From an uncultured Paracoccaceae bacterium (lineage in GTDB: Bacteria > Pseudomonadota > Alphaproteobacteria > Rhodobacterales > Rhodobacteraceae): DNA of 64,000 bases. The notes beneath the pieces are model-generated. The model was not told the origin of the DNA. It did not search any database and saw only the letters and a program-made list of their open reading frames with translations. The position numbers and the translations under genes are program-made. Positions 17,895 to 25,612 of this stretch are shown here, piece after piece; the first letter of the stretch is position 1; the number at the start of each line of letters is the position of its first letter. The DNA lies in assembly GCA_958439195.1 (NCBI GenBank), contig OY288145.1, forward strand, positions 16,568-80,567, given 5' to 3'.

Positions 17895-18838
17895 ACCAGC
17901 CGTTGCCACAGGAAGATGCCCGGTTGGAAATAGTCTTGTTTTCCGGTGACATCGTGGCCTTTGGGCGGGGCGAACTCGCGCGGGGCCTGCTGCATCGTTA
18001 TGTCTTGATCCACTATTTGTTCCTGTGCTTTTTCCTTTCGATTGTGGACACAAGCAGCGGCCAGCCGATTGCGATGATGGAGGAGCGGGCAATCATCATC
18101 GCATCTGGCGTGGTGGTGGCGGTTGTGGTGTTGCTGCTGGTTGCGCTTGTGCTTGATCAGATTGCGGCACGGCGGGGCAGGTTCTGCATTTCCGCCTCGC
18201 CGTTCTTGTTCACGGCAGCCGCCATCGGGGTTTTTGTCGGGGATGTCGCAGAACTTTGGATCGTGGAAAACAGCACGCAGCTATGGTTGCGATCGGGCGC
18301 GCTGGCGCTGTTCTACTATATTCTGGCCGAGGCAGTGGCACATCTCTTGATGCTGGTGGTGATGCCCCGCGTGCTGCGCGATCTGCGTGGTTATGTGCCG
18401 TGGCCCGTGGAGCCGGCAGTGTCGGTGCCGCCGCTGGCTATGTTCCCGGTGGCGGACGCCGCCGTGGATCAGTTGGAAATTGGCGGGCGGTTGGTCAATG
18501 CACAAGACCTGATCCGGATCACGGCAGAGGGCAACTATCTGCGGGTGCTGACACAGCAAGACCGAATGTACCTGCCTGGCCCGTTCGGCGTGGTGGTTGA
18601 TCCGCTGCCGGAACAGTTGGGGGTGCGTGTGTCGCGTTCGGATTGGGTGGCACGGTCGGCGGTGCGCGGTATTCGCCGTGAGGGGCGCGAGATGTTTGTC
18701 GACTTGCACGATGGCGCGACGGTGCGGGTTGCCAATTCGCGGCAAAAGGTCGTGACTTCGGTTCTTGACCTTCCGGTGCAGCGGATGCGGCTTTCGGCAA
18801 AGGCTCAAGGTGGGGCAAAGTCGATCCAGAGCGGATAG
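17891..18838 (+). CDS. Membrane-anchored LytTR DNA-binding regulator (second of pair)
   Basis: About 315 residues, a paralogue in architecture of the preceding gene: membrane segments around YVLIHYLFLCFFLSIV, IIIASGVVVAVVVLLLVALVL, SPFLFTAAAIGVFVGDV and ALFYYILAEAVAHLLMLVV, then a LytTR domain with DLIRITAEGNYLRVLT, MYLPGPFGVVVDPLP, VRVSRSDWVARSAVRGIRREGREMFVDL. ATG 17891 is inside the ATGA overlap and preceded by a GGA-containing site; the frame extends to 17858 without support. The last 34 bases overlap the convergent nuclease gene. The pair may act as a heterodimer, which is inference. Confidence 0.85.
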   Translation: MNQPLPQEDARLEIVLFSGDIVAFGRGELARGLLHRYVLIHYLFLCFFLSIVDTSSGQPIAMMEERAIIIASGVVVAVVVLLLVALVLDQIAARRGRFCISASPFLFTAAAIGVFVGDVAELWIVENSTQLWLRSGALALFYYILAEAVAHLLMLVVMPRVLRDLRGYVPWPVEPAVSVPPLAMFPVADAAVDQLEIGGRLVNAQDLIRITAEGNYLRVLTQQDRMYLPGPFGVVVDPLPEQLGVRVSRSDWVARSAVRGIRREGREMFVDLHDGATVRVANSRQKVVTSVLDLPVQRMRLSAKAQGGAKSIQSG

Positions 18839-19847
18839 TGATGAGATGCGGTGGCAAGGGTCGCGGCAAGCGGGTCGGTGTCGGGCGGCCACAGGATACC
18901 GGAGGCAAGGATGTGCAGGCCAGCCGAGGGCAGTATGTAATCCAGCCGCAGGCCGCCAAGCCTGTCATAGATTGCGGTATCCAACGCTGGATCGCCGCGA
19001 TGTGCAGGCTCTGTCCGCAGGTGTGTGCCGCGTGGAGCCGGGTCTGACAGGGCGGGATGGTTCAGAAGGGCGCGCAAGGCCGTTGTTCTGCCATCACCAT
19101 CCATCGGGTCAAGGTTGGCATCACCCAGCAAGACAAAGGGTTCAGCCGGGGGCCGGATCGCAAGATTGCCATCCAGAAGATGCATCCAGAATGCAGCCTC
19201 ATCCGCGTTTCGGTGGCCATTCCAATCCCTTGGGTCGTCAAAGGCGGGGGGGTGGCGTGCCAGATCAACAAGGGGAGCGGGCTGCCGTCTGGCAACTGGA
19301 CAGGCAGGATCAGATGGCTGTGCGACGACAGGCGCTGAACCGCGACAAGGCTGGGATCGGTGCCGGGTGGAATACCGGCCTGCGGCAGATCGCGCCAGAG
19401 GAACGCGCTGAAATCCTGCGCCTGACCCGGCAGCAGGGGCAGGCGTGACAGGATCGCCGTACCGCCAGCACCGGGAAAGCGACCCCAGCCCTGCGCGTCT
19501 TCGGGTTCGTTCAGGCGACCATCGCCATCGACATCAAATCCCGTGGGCTGGCCGCTATTGGGGCGCGGCGCGAACAGATGGGGGTATGGCTGACCCACCG
19601 ATTGCAAGGACATGGCAAGGGCCGCCAGCGCATGAAGGCCGGGGTCGTGATCTACCCCGGTCAGCACAAGGATATCGGCATCCAGGCGGGCCAGAACCGC
19701 GAGGGTTGCCATGACCTGCGGATCGGTGCCTTTTTCAATGTCGCGCAACAACAGGCCGGGGCCGCGCCGTTCTAGCCCGACATTCCACAGGGCAAGGCGC
19801 AGGCTTTCTGCCTGTGCCGCGGGCGTGCAAAGCAGCGCCACCAGCAA
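18805..19847 (-). pseudogene. Endonuclease/exonuclease/phosphatase family protein, frameshifted
   Basis: Secreted EEP-fold hydrolase read in two frames. First part: hydrophobic leader ending CTPAAQAES, LRLALWNVG (catalytic Asn strand), DADILVLTGVDHD, TGFDVDGDGRLNEPEDAQG. The frame breaks at a run of seven G on the plus strand (19246-19252). Removing one base restores WHATPAFDDPRDWNGHRNADEAAFW followed by LLGDANLDPMDGDG (catalytic DANLD) and LRLDYILPSAG, SHHYPLWIDF (C-terminal His). All catalytic motifs exist across the two frames, so this is either a sequencing error, a recent mutation or slippage. The start is unclear: TTG 19847 or GTG 19841, or ATG 19976 overlapping the upstream gene. The last 34 bases overlap the LytTR gene. 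Confidence 0.75.
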
Positions 19848-19852
19848 GGCAA

Positions 19853-20788
19853 TCAGGCGGCATAGACCGCCGATGATGGGGTTTCGGCATTCTCGCGGCG
19901 TTTGTCGCGGATCATCTGCGCCACGCGATGCATTGCGATGCCGCGCATGAAAAGACTGGCCGGAAGGAATGCCCATGCTGTCATCGTCCAGATCAGGCTG
20001 TGCGACGATGTCAGGCTTGCCGGGTCGATCCCGCCCATGACCAGCCGCACAACAACCGGGGCCAAGAATGGCAGCAAGAAGCCTAATGAAATGTTAATGC
20101 GCGCGTCCCGTTCCAGCCGCGCGACGATATCGGGGCCGCTGGTCGGGTCGAATGTGGGCAGATTGATCCAGACATTGAACACGCGGCCCTGACGCGGCCA
20201 GGTGCCAGCCCGCAACTGAAAGGAAAAGAACACCATCCCAAGAAGCGAGGTCAGATAGGCCGTGCCTGCCGCCGTGCGCAGGATGACCCGGTCTGCCTCT
20301 GTCGCCGCGTCGTTCAGGGTTTGTGTCGCAAGGCGCACGGGGCTGTAGGGGAAATCCATTGCCTGGCCAATCAAGGCACCCACCGCCTCGACCAATTGGG
20401 TCAAGGTCGAGGGGTCTGTACGCCCGCGTTCGATCAGGCACAGTGCAAGCAATGTGATGGCCAGCAGCAGAAACCGGCTGCGATTGAACGGCGGGGCATC
20501 ACGGAATTCGATCAGGCCGGGGGCTTCGGCGTTGTATTCGACAAAGGTCAGAAGGCCGGCAAAAAGCGCGACGAGTGCTACTGTTTGTTGAGCATCCGTT
20601 CCCATGCCCGGAACGAGCATGGACGGCGCAACAACCAGCACCACAATCATAACTGCACGCAAAAGCGCCCCGCCAAGCCGCGAACCCACTGCCCTGTTTC
20701 CTTCCCGCCAGCCGACCCACGGTTTGCCCGTGGTGCCATTTCCAGCGAATTCCCGCACATTGTGGCGGATTGCCTCAATCTTGCCCAA
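19853..20788 (-). CDS. Conserved hypothetical integral membrane protein
   Basis: 311 residues with hydrophobic segments around ALLRAVMIVVLVVAPSMLV, TVALVALFAGLLTFVEYNA, SRFLLLAITLLALCLIE, TAYLTSLLGMVFFSFQL, ISLGFLLPFLAPVVVRLVMGG and LIWTMTAWAFLPASLFMRGIAM. No enzymatic motif is recognised. It lies directly upstream of the EEP nuclease, whose frame begins at or inside its last codons, so the two are probably one operon. Function unknown. Confidence 0.8.
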   Translation of the reverse strand: MGKIEAIRHNVREFAGNGTTGKPWVGWREGNRAVGSRLGGALLRAVMIVVLVVAPSMLVPGMGTDAQQTVALVALFAGLLTFVEYNAEAPGLIEFRDAPPFNRSRFLLLAITLLALCLIERGRTDPSTLTQLVEAVGALIGQAMDFPYSPVRLATQTLNDAATEADRVILRTAAGTAYLTSLLGMVFFSFQLRAGTWPRQGRVFNVWINLPTFDPTSGPDIVARLERDARINISLGFLLPFLAPVVVRLVMGGIDPASLTSSHSLIWTMTAWAFLPASLFMRGIAMHRVAQMIRDKRRENAETPSSAVYAA

Positions 20789-20900
20789 TTTGTGCCTTCT
20801 TTCGGGAACCGTTACAACACCTGTTCCGATAGATGCAGGATTTCACGGCGTTTTCGCGGAGAAGGTGTCGCTGGATTGCATCAAGAAGCCGGGAGCGAAA

Positions 20901-20922
20901 GGGCCGCCCCGAAGGACGGCCC
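20901..20922 (-). terminator. Rho-independent terminator downstream of leuD
   Basis: Minus strand: a nine-bp stem GGGCCGTCC / GGGCGGCCC with a TTCG tetraloop and one wobble position, followed by TTTC. It lies 50 bases after the leuD stop. Confidence 0.8.
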
Positions 20923-20972
20923 AATATCTGGTGCAAGTTTGTTTGACGGCTACCAAGCCTGCGTGTGATCCG

Positions 20973-21578
20973 TCACGCCCAAGGACGCAAAGTTGCCAGG
21001 GATTTTTCGTAACTGTCGATGGATGCTGCCTTTTCCAGCGTCAAACCGATGTCATCCAGACCGTTCAGCAGGCAATGCTTGCGATGCGGGTCAACGTCGA
21101 ACGGGAAGGATTGCCCGTCCGAGGTGGTTACCGTCTGGCTGGGCAGATCGACGGTGACGCGGGCATTCGCCCCTTTCCGTGCATCTGCCATCAGCACATC
21201 AACCACGTCTTGCGGCATCACGATGGGCAGGATGCCGTTCTTGAAGCAGTTGTTATAGAAGATGTCCGCAAAGCTGGTGGAGATCACGCAGCGGATGCCG
21301 AAATCCAAGAGTGCCCAGGGGGCGTGTTCGCGCGACGAGCCGCAGCCGAAATTGTCGCCAGCGATCAGAATCTCCGTCTTGCGATAGGCGGGCTGGTTCA
21401 GCACGAAATCCTGGATTTCCTGCCCGTCCTGCGTGTAGCGCATTTCATCGAACAGGTTCTTGCCCAGCCCGGAACGCTGGATCGTCTTAAGGAATTGTTT
21501 AGGAATGATCATATCGGTGTCGATATTGACCAACGGCATGGGGGCCGCGATGCCGGTGAGGGTGGTGAATTTTTGCAT
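20973..21578 (-). CDS. leuD: 3-isopropylmalate dehydratase small subunit
   Basis: 201-residue small subunit of isopropylmalate isomerase, which with LeuC converts 2- to 3-isopropylmalate. The swivel-domain signatures are present: MPLVNIDTDMIIPKQFL near residues 14-30, GDNFGCGSSREHAPWAL near 74-90, and SFADIFYNNCFKNGILP near 102-118. Length is normal. Its ATG shares a base with the stop of leuC (21578), so the subunits are coupled for stoichiometric synthesis. Confidence 0.97.
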   Translation of the reverse strand: MQKFTTLTGIAAPMPLVNIDTDMIIPKQFLKTIQRSGLGKNLFDEMRYTQDGQEIQDFVLNQPAYRKTEILIAGDNFGCGSSREHAPWALLDFGIRCVISTSFADIFYNNCFKNGILPIVMPQDVVDVLMADARKGANARVTVDLPSQTVTTSDGQSFPFDVDPHRKHCLLNGLDDIGLTLEKAASIDSYEKSLATLRPWA

Positions 21579-22996
21579 TAGACCGATTCCTTCATGATTT
21601 CCCGCACATCCGTCAGTCGGCCCGTGATCGCCGCCGCAGCGGCCATTGCGGGTGACAGCAGATGCGTGCGGCCACCGCGGCCCTGACGGCCTTCGAAGTT
21701 GCGGTTCGAGGTGGCGGCGCAGCGTTCACCGGGGGCAAGCTGGTCGGGGTTCATGGCCAGACACATGGAGCAGCCCGCAAGCCGCCATTCAAAGCCTGCA
21801 TCAAGGAATATCTGGGCCAGACCTTCCTCTTCTGCCTGGGCGCGGACAAGGCCCGATCCGGGCACCACCATCGCACGTTTCACCGCGATCTTCTTGCCCT
21901 TCAGAATGGCAGCGGCGGCGCGCAGGTCTTCGATCCGGCCATTGGTGCAGGAGCCGATAAAGACGGTGTCAATCTCGATATCCGACAGCTTCATGCCCGG
22001 CGTCAGGCCCATATATTCCAGCGAACGGCGGGCCGCTTCGACCTTGCCGCCGGTGAAATCCTCGGGGGCGGGGACCACGCCGGTGATGGGCAGGACATCC
22101 TCGGGCGAGGTGCCCCAGGTGACAACGGGGGCGATGTCTTCGCCCTTGATCGTGACGACCTTGTCGAAATGCGCGCCTTCATCGGTGAAAAGGGTTTTCC
22201 AATAGGCCAGCGCCGCTTCCCATTTCGCGCCTTTGGGGGCGTGGGGGCGGCCCATGACATAGGCAAAGGTCTTTTCATCCGGCGCGATCAGGCCCGCGCG
22301 GGCGCCGCCTTCGATGGCCATGTTGCACACGGTCATGCGGCCTTCCATGGAAAGCTCGCGGATCGCCTGGCCACAATATTCGATGACATAGCCGGTGCCG
22401 CCAGCGGTGCCGGTTTCACCGATCACCGACAGGGTGATGTCCTTGGCGGTGACGCCGGGGCGCAGCGAGCCGGTGATTTCCACCTTCATGTTCTTGCCCT
22501 TGCGCTGGATCAGCGTCTGGGTGGCAAGGACATGTTCCACTTCGGACGTGCCGATACCGTGGGCCAGCGCGCCGAAGGCGCCGTGGGTGGCGGTGTGGCT
22601 GTCACCGCAAACAACGGTCATGCCCGGCAGCGTCCAGCCCTGTTCGGGGCCGACGATGTGGACGATGCCCTGACGGATGTCAGACACGGGGTAGTAGTTG
22701 ATCCCGAAATCCTTGGCATTCTTGTCCAGGGCGGCAACCTGAATGCGGCTGTCTTCGGTCATGGTCGCGGCATTTGCGCGGTCCAGCGTGGTAGGGACGT
22801 TGTGATCCGGCACGGCAATGGTTTTTTCCGGCGCGCGGACTTTGCGGCCCGTCATGCGCAAGCCTTCAAACGCCTGGGGCGATGTCACCTCATGCACGAG
22901 GTGGCGGTCGATATACAGAAGGCAGGTGCCGTCTTCGGCCTGATGGACGACGTGGTCATCCCAGATCTTGTCGTAAAGGGTGCGCGGAGCGGTCAT
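21578..22996 (-). CDS. leuC: 3-isopropylmalate dehydratase large subunit
   Basis: 472-residue aconitase-family catalytic subunit carrying a [4Fe-4S] cluster. Visible: VVCGDSHTATHGAFGALAHGIGTSEVEHVLATQ near residues 133-165 (substrate histidines and serines), FIGSCTNGRIEDLRAAA near 352-368 (first cluster Cys) and AGCSMCLAMNPDQL near 414-427 (the CxxC pair). Length matches bacterial LeuC. It is first gene of leuCD; the 5' leader contains a short hairpin with a T-run that could attenuate transcription. Confidence 0.97.
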   Translation of the reverse strand: MTAPRTLYDKIWDDHVVHQAEDGTCLLYIDRHLVHEVTSPQAFEGLRMTGRKVRAPEKTIAVPDHNVPTTLDRANAATMTEDSRIQVAALDKNAKDFGINYYPVSDIRQGIVHIVGPEQGWTLPGMTVVCGDSHTATHGAFGALAHGIGTSEVEHVLATQTLIQRKGKNMKVEITGSLRPGVTAKDITLSVIGETGTAGGTGYVIEYCGQAIRELSMEGRMTVCNMAIEGGARAGLIAPDEKTFAYVMGRPHAPKGAKWEAALAYWKTLFTDEGAHFDKVVTIKGEDIAPVVTWGTSPEDVLPITGVVPAPEDFTGGKVEAARRSLEYMGLTPGMKLSDIEIDTVFIGSCTNGRIEDLRAAAAILKGKKIAVKRAMVVPGSGLVRAQAEEEGLAQIFLDAGFEWRLAGCSMCLAMNPDQLAPGERCAATSNRNFEGRQGRGGRTHLLSPAMAAAAAITGRLTDVREIMKESV

Positions 22997-23023
22997 GGCT
23001 CATCTCTTTCGGATATGGCTGTG

Positions 23024-23060
23024 AAAAAGGCGCTAAGGCGCCGGACGCGGGAAAGGCGTC
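23024..23060 (-). promoter_or_regulatory. Candidate attenuator hairpins in the leuC leader
   Basis: On the minus strand, GACGC/GCGTC (23060-23044) is followed at once by GGCGC-CTTA-GCGCC (23042-23029) and five T, 27 bases before the leuC ATG. The second stem plus T-run resembles a short intrinsic terminator; the first could alternate with it. Stems are only 5 bp, so confidence is low. Confidence 0.35.
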
Positions 23061-23148
23061 ACAGAAGTCGTGCGAGGACGGACCGATTTTCGCGGGTGAA
23101 ACGCCAAGGCAGGCGTGCGTGATCGGCCATGTCGAAGAAACGGATCAT
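23059..23148 (-). CDS. Possible 29-residue leader peptide upstream of leuC
   Basis: A short minus-strand frame begins MIRFFDMADHARL and ends VLARLL then TGA, with three leucine codons among the last five and its stop overlapping the first leader hairpin. This is the arrangement of an attenuation leader. Against it: there is no ribosome site before the ATG, and leucine is not strongly enriched (four of 29). Offered only as a candidate. Confidence 0.25.
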   Translation of the reverse strand: MIRFFDMADHARLPWRFTRENRSVLARLL

Positions 23149-23370
23149 GGCGTGCGTGATACGCCCGAATCTGTGGTGAGGCAAGCCGCGCCGAAGGGGG
23201 CGACGGGATCATGGATCATGCCAGCGTGGTGATCCGGCGGGGGCGGCCAGCGCCTGCGGGATGACAGCGACACCGATGTTCTGGATGGGCCGGGCAGATC
23301 ACGGCGAAGCGACTGTGCCTTTCTGGATGGCGTGCTATCGTTGGCGCAACGGTGGGCAGGCTATACGGAA

Positions 23371-23410
23371 CGGGGCAGAACGGGGCAGAACGGGGCAGAA
23401 CGGGGCAGGG
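23371..23410. repeat. 10-bp tandem repeat, four units, next to SOUL gene start
   Basis: CGGGGCAGAA occurs at 23371-23380, 23381-23390 and 23391-23400, then as CGGGGCAGGG at 23401-23410, ending five bases before ATG 23416. The last variant, CAGGG, may serve as the ribosome site, so copy number could change spacing between promoter and start by one helical turn per unit. Confidence 0.85.
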
Positions 23411-23415
23411 CGAAA

Positions 23416-24147
23416 ATGGCACGGATTGGATTTCAGGCACTGGCTGGGGTGTTCCTTTTCGCAATGGTGGGGGCGGGCATGGCTGATGATGAACGGGTCG
23501 GTGGTTACGAGAAGGTCAGCGATTACAAAGGGACAGAGACCCCAGCCTATACCGTTGGGGCGCGAACGGGGGCGATTGAGCTGCGCGCCTATCCGGCGCA
23601 TCTTGCCGCCGAGGTGACGGTCCGGGGCAGCCGCGATGCGGCGGTGGGAACGGGGTTTCGGGTTCTGGCGGCCTTTATCTTTGGCGGGAACGAGGCCAAG
23701 GCCAAGGTGGCGATGACCACGCCGGTGGCCCAATCTCAGGCGGGGCAGACGGAAGCGGGGCAGACGGAAGCGGGGCAGACGGAAGCGGGGCCGACGGAAG
23801 CGGGGCAGTCGGAAAAGATCGCCATGACGACGCCGGTCGCGCAGCAGGGCGAAGGGACGACATGGACGGTGCAATTTTCGATGCCATCAGGGTTCACGAT
23901 GGACACCCTGCCGCGCCCCAAGGACCCACGTGTCCGGCTTGTCACCAATCCGGCCAAACGTATGGTTGTGTTGGAGTTTTCAGGTATTCCAACCACATCC
24001 GTACTGGAGGAGCGAAGTGCAGAGCTGCGGTCGTGGGCCGACAAGCAAGGATTGCAGGTCGAGGAACCGCCCCAGTTCCTGTTCTACGACTCGCCTTTCA
24101 CGCTGCCTTGGAACCGGCGGAATGAAGTGGGTTTTGTGGTGAAATGA
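23416..24147 (+). CDS. SOUL/HBP family haem-binding protein, exported
   Basis: 243 residues. Signal sequence ARIGFQALAGVFLFAMVGAGMAD (cleavage near residue 22), then the SOUL fold: YTVGARTGAIELRAYPAHLAAEVTV, GFRVLAAFIFGGN, the paired VAMTTPVAQ and IAMTTPVAQQ motifs, WTVQFSMPSGFTMDTLPRPKDPRVRL and the C-terminal LFYDSPFTLPWNRRNEVGF. Between the two MTTPV motifs lies a repeat of GQTEA units encoded by 15-bp repeats, which lengthens a surface loop. ATG 23416 was preferred to the open frame upstream because the signal peptide begins there. Probably periplasmic tetrapyrrole or haem binding; biological role unclear. Confidence 0.87.
   Translation: MARIGFQALAGVFLFAMVGAGMADDERVGGYEKVSDYKGTETPAYTVGARTGAIELRAYPAHLAAEVTVRGSRDAAVGTGFRVLAAFIFGGNEAKAKVAMTTPVAQSQAGQTEAGQTEAGQTEAGPTEAGQSEKIAMTTPVAQQGEGTTWTVQFSMPSGFTMDTLPRPKDPRVRLVTNPAKRMVVLEFSGIPTTSVLEERSAELRSWADKQGLQVEEPPQFLFYDSPFTLPWNRRNEVGFVVK
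23740..23814 (+). repeat. 15-bp in-frame tandem repeat inside the SOUL gene (five units)
   Basis: GCGGGGCAGACGGAA is repeated at 23740, 23755 and 23770, with single-base variants at 23785 (CCG) and 23800 (GTC). The unit is a multiple of three and encodes AGQTE, so copy changes alter loop length without breaking the frame. Confidence 0.9.
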
Positions 24148-24342
24148 CAGTTCCGCTTGCGCTTTCCGTCGGCCAGGGCTATCGCGCGCGCTTCGCGGAC
24201 CGTTGAGAAGCTGGTCGGGCGATGTTACCCTTACGGGGTGGCCCCGCGCCGGGGGCGATGCGGCGCGCAACTTCGGGAGGACGATGTCCTGTCTCATTCT
24301 GACCCAACGACCGGGCTGCCGGTCGGGCCAAGGGCGGCGCGC

Positions 24343-24717
24343 ATGACGGCGACCGCAACGGCGAATGCAGGAACCTTTTCTTCGGAAGACGTTCTGGCGG
24401 CAGTGCTGAAATCCGTGGATGACGACAAGGCCGAGGATGTCGTGCAGATCGACCTGCGTGGGCGGTCGGATGTGGCCGATTACATGGTCATCTGTTCGGG
24501 CCGGTCGTCGCGGCAGGTGGCGGCGATTTCCGAAAAGCTGGTGGACCGGCTGAAGCAGGACCTGAAGATCATCAGCAAGATCGAAGGCAAGGAAACCGGC
24601 GACTGGGTGTTGATCGACGCGGGTGATGTTATTGTCCATGTCTTCCGGCCCGAGGTGCGCGAGTTCTATCAGCTTGAAAAGATGTGGCTTCCGGGAAGCG
24701 CCCATCGCGGGGCGTAA
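24343..24717 (+). CDS. rsfS: Ribosome silencing factor
   Basis: 124-residue RsfS/Iojap protein, which binds uL14 on the large subunit and blocks subunit joining in starvation. Core motifs: KAEDVVQIDLRGRSDVADYMVICSGRSSRQVAAIS (about residues 29-63), GDWVLIDAGDVIVHVF and REFYQLEKMW. ATG 24343 follows AAGGG at a suitable distance; the frame runs on upstream without homology. RlmH starts five bases after its stop. This pair is the standard order in alphaproteobacteria. Confidence 0.95.
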   Translation: MTATATANAGTFSSEDVLAAVLKSVDDDKAEDVVQIDLRGRSDVADYMVICSGRSSRQVAAISEKLVDRLKQDLKIISKIEGKETGDWVLIDAGDVIVHVFRPEVREFYQLEKMWLPGSAHRGA

Positions 24718-24722
24718 GACAC

Positions 24723-25196
24723 GTGCGGGTGCATCTTTGTGCCGTGGGCCGCATCCGGGCGGATCAGCCGGAGCGGGCGCTGATTGACGATTACCAGACG
24801 CGATTCAATCGCACGGGCAAGCCATTGGCGCTGGGTCCGTTGACGGAGGTTGAGGTCGAGGATCGCAAGGGCGGCGGGATGGAGGCCGAGGCGGAACTGC
24901 TGTCGCGGGCGGTGCCTGCGGGCGCCTTTCTGGTGACGCTGGACGAACGCGGCAAGGTGTTGTCATCCCCGGAGTTCGCGGCGCTGCTGGCCCGGTGGCG
25001 GGATGAGGGGCGGCAGGATGTGGCCTTTGTCATTGGCGGGGCGGACGGGATCGCGCCAACCTTGCGCGACCGGGCGGATGTTTCGATCAGTTTCGGACGG
25101 ATGGTCTGGCCGCATATGCTGGTGCGGGTGATGTTGGCGGAACAGGTGTATCGGGCGGCCACGATCCTGGCGGGTGGGCCGTATCATCGGGCGTAA
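24723..25196 (+). CDS. rlmH: 23S rRNA (pseudouridine1915-N3)-methyltransferase
   Basis: 157-residue SPOUT methyltransferase modifying pseudouridine 1915 in helix 69. Visible: RVHLCAVGRI at the N-terminus, FLVTLDERGKVLSSPEFA near residues 67-84, and the trefoil-knot SAM site FVIGGADG near 100-107, ISFGRMVWPHMLVRVMLAEQVYRA and the C-terminal YHR. The start is GTG 24723, giving the length typical of RlmH; an ATG at 24684 would extend it inside rsfS. It follows rsfS by five bases. Confidence 0.95.
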   Translation: MRVHLCAVGRIRADQPERALIDDYQTRFNRTGKPLALGPLTEVEVEDRKGGGMEAEAELLSRAVPAGAFLVTLDERGKVLSSPEFAALLARWRDEGRQDVAFVIGGADGIAPTLRDRADVSISFGRMVWPHMLVRVMLAEQVYRAATILAGGPYHRA

Positions 25197-25243
25197 CTGT
25201 TTGGGTGCGCTGGTTTAATTCTGAAAAATTCCGGGAGAATGCG

Positions 25244-25293
25244 GTGCCGCTGCTGGTGCAGACGCGCAGTGCAGACGGCTGTGCATACGGGCG
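25244..25293. repeat. Dispersed intergenic repeat, copy A
   Basis: Starts GTGCCGCTGCTGGTGCAG and ends GTGCAGACGGCTGTGCATAC plus GGGCG. The core resembles copy B (39424-39472) and copy C (62417-62462). The core GTGCA...TGCAC arms make it an imperfect palindrome. All three copies are intergenic. Confidence 0.7.
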
Positions 25294-25612
25294 CTGGGGC
25301 TACCGGGCGTTAAGGTTAATGCAGAGGCAAGGGGTGGGGTGATTCTGGGGGCGGATGTGGACTGGATGTGGGGCCGCTCTGGTGGCGGATTCTTGGGGCG
25401 GATTTGGATGGTGGACAATCGTGTCGTGATGGGTTGTGGGGGGATGGAATAGAGGGTGGTTCGGTGCAAGGCCGGCTGGGGCCGATTGTGCCTGGGCGTA
25501 TTGCCCGGCAGAGCGGTGCTGTGGAAAACTTTGCCCATGCTGCGTGCCCTGCGTTGCCCGATGCGGCCGGGGGCGGTATTGGGGATGCAAGTCCAAGAAG
25601 GGGTGCTGTGCC
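25294..25612. other. Intergenic region upstream of gpmI
   Basis: No convincing gene in 319 bases; it should hold the gpmI promoter. A gpmI frame stays open back to 25436, but the extension is cysteine-rich and unlike the family. I see no clear -35/-10 pair. Confidence 0.4.

Noticed and set aside
23335..23874. Minus-strand frame with FRLPRFRLPRFRLPR repeats
   Set aside because: The repetitive protein is only the reverse reading of the 15-bp repeat inside the SOUL gene.
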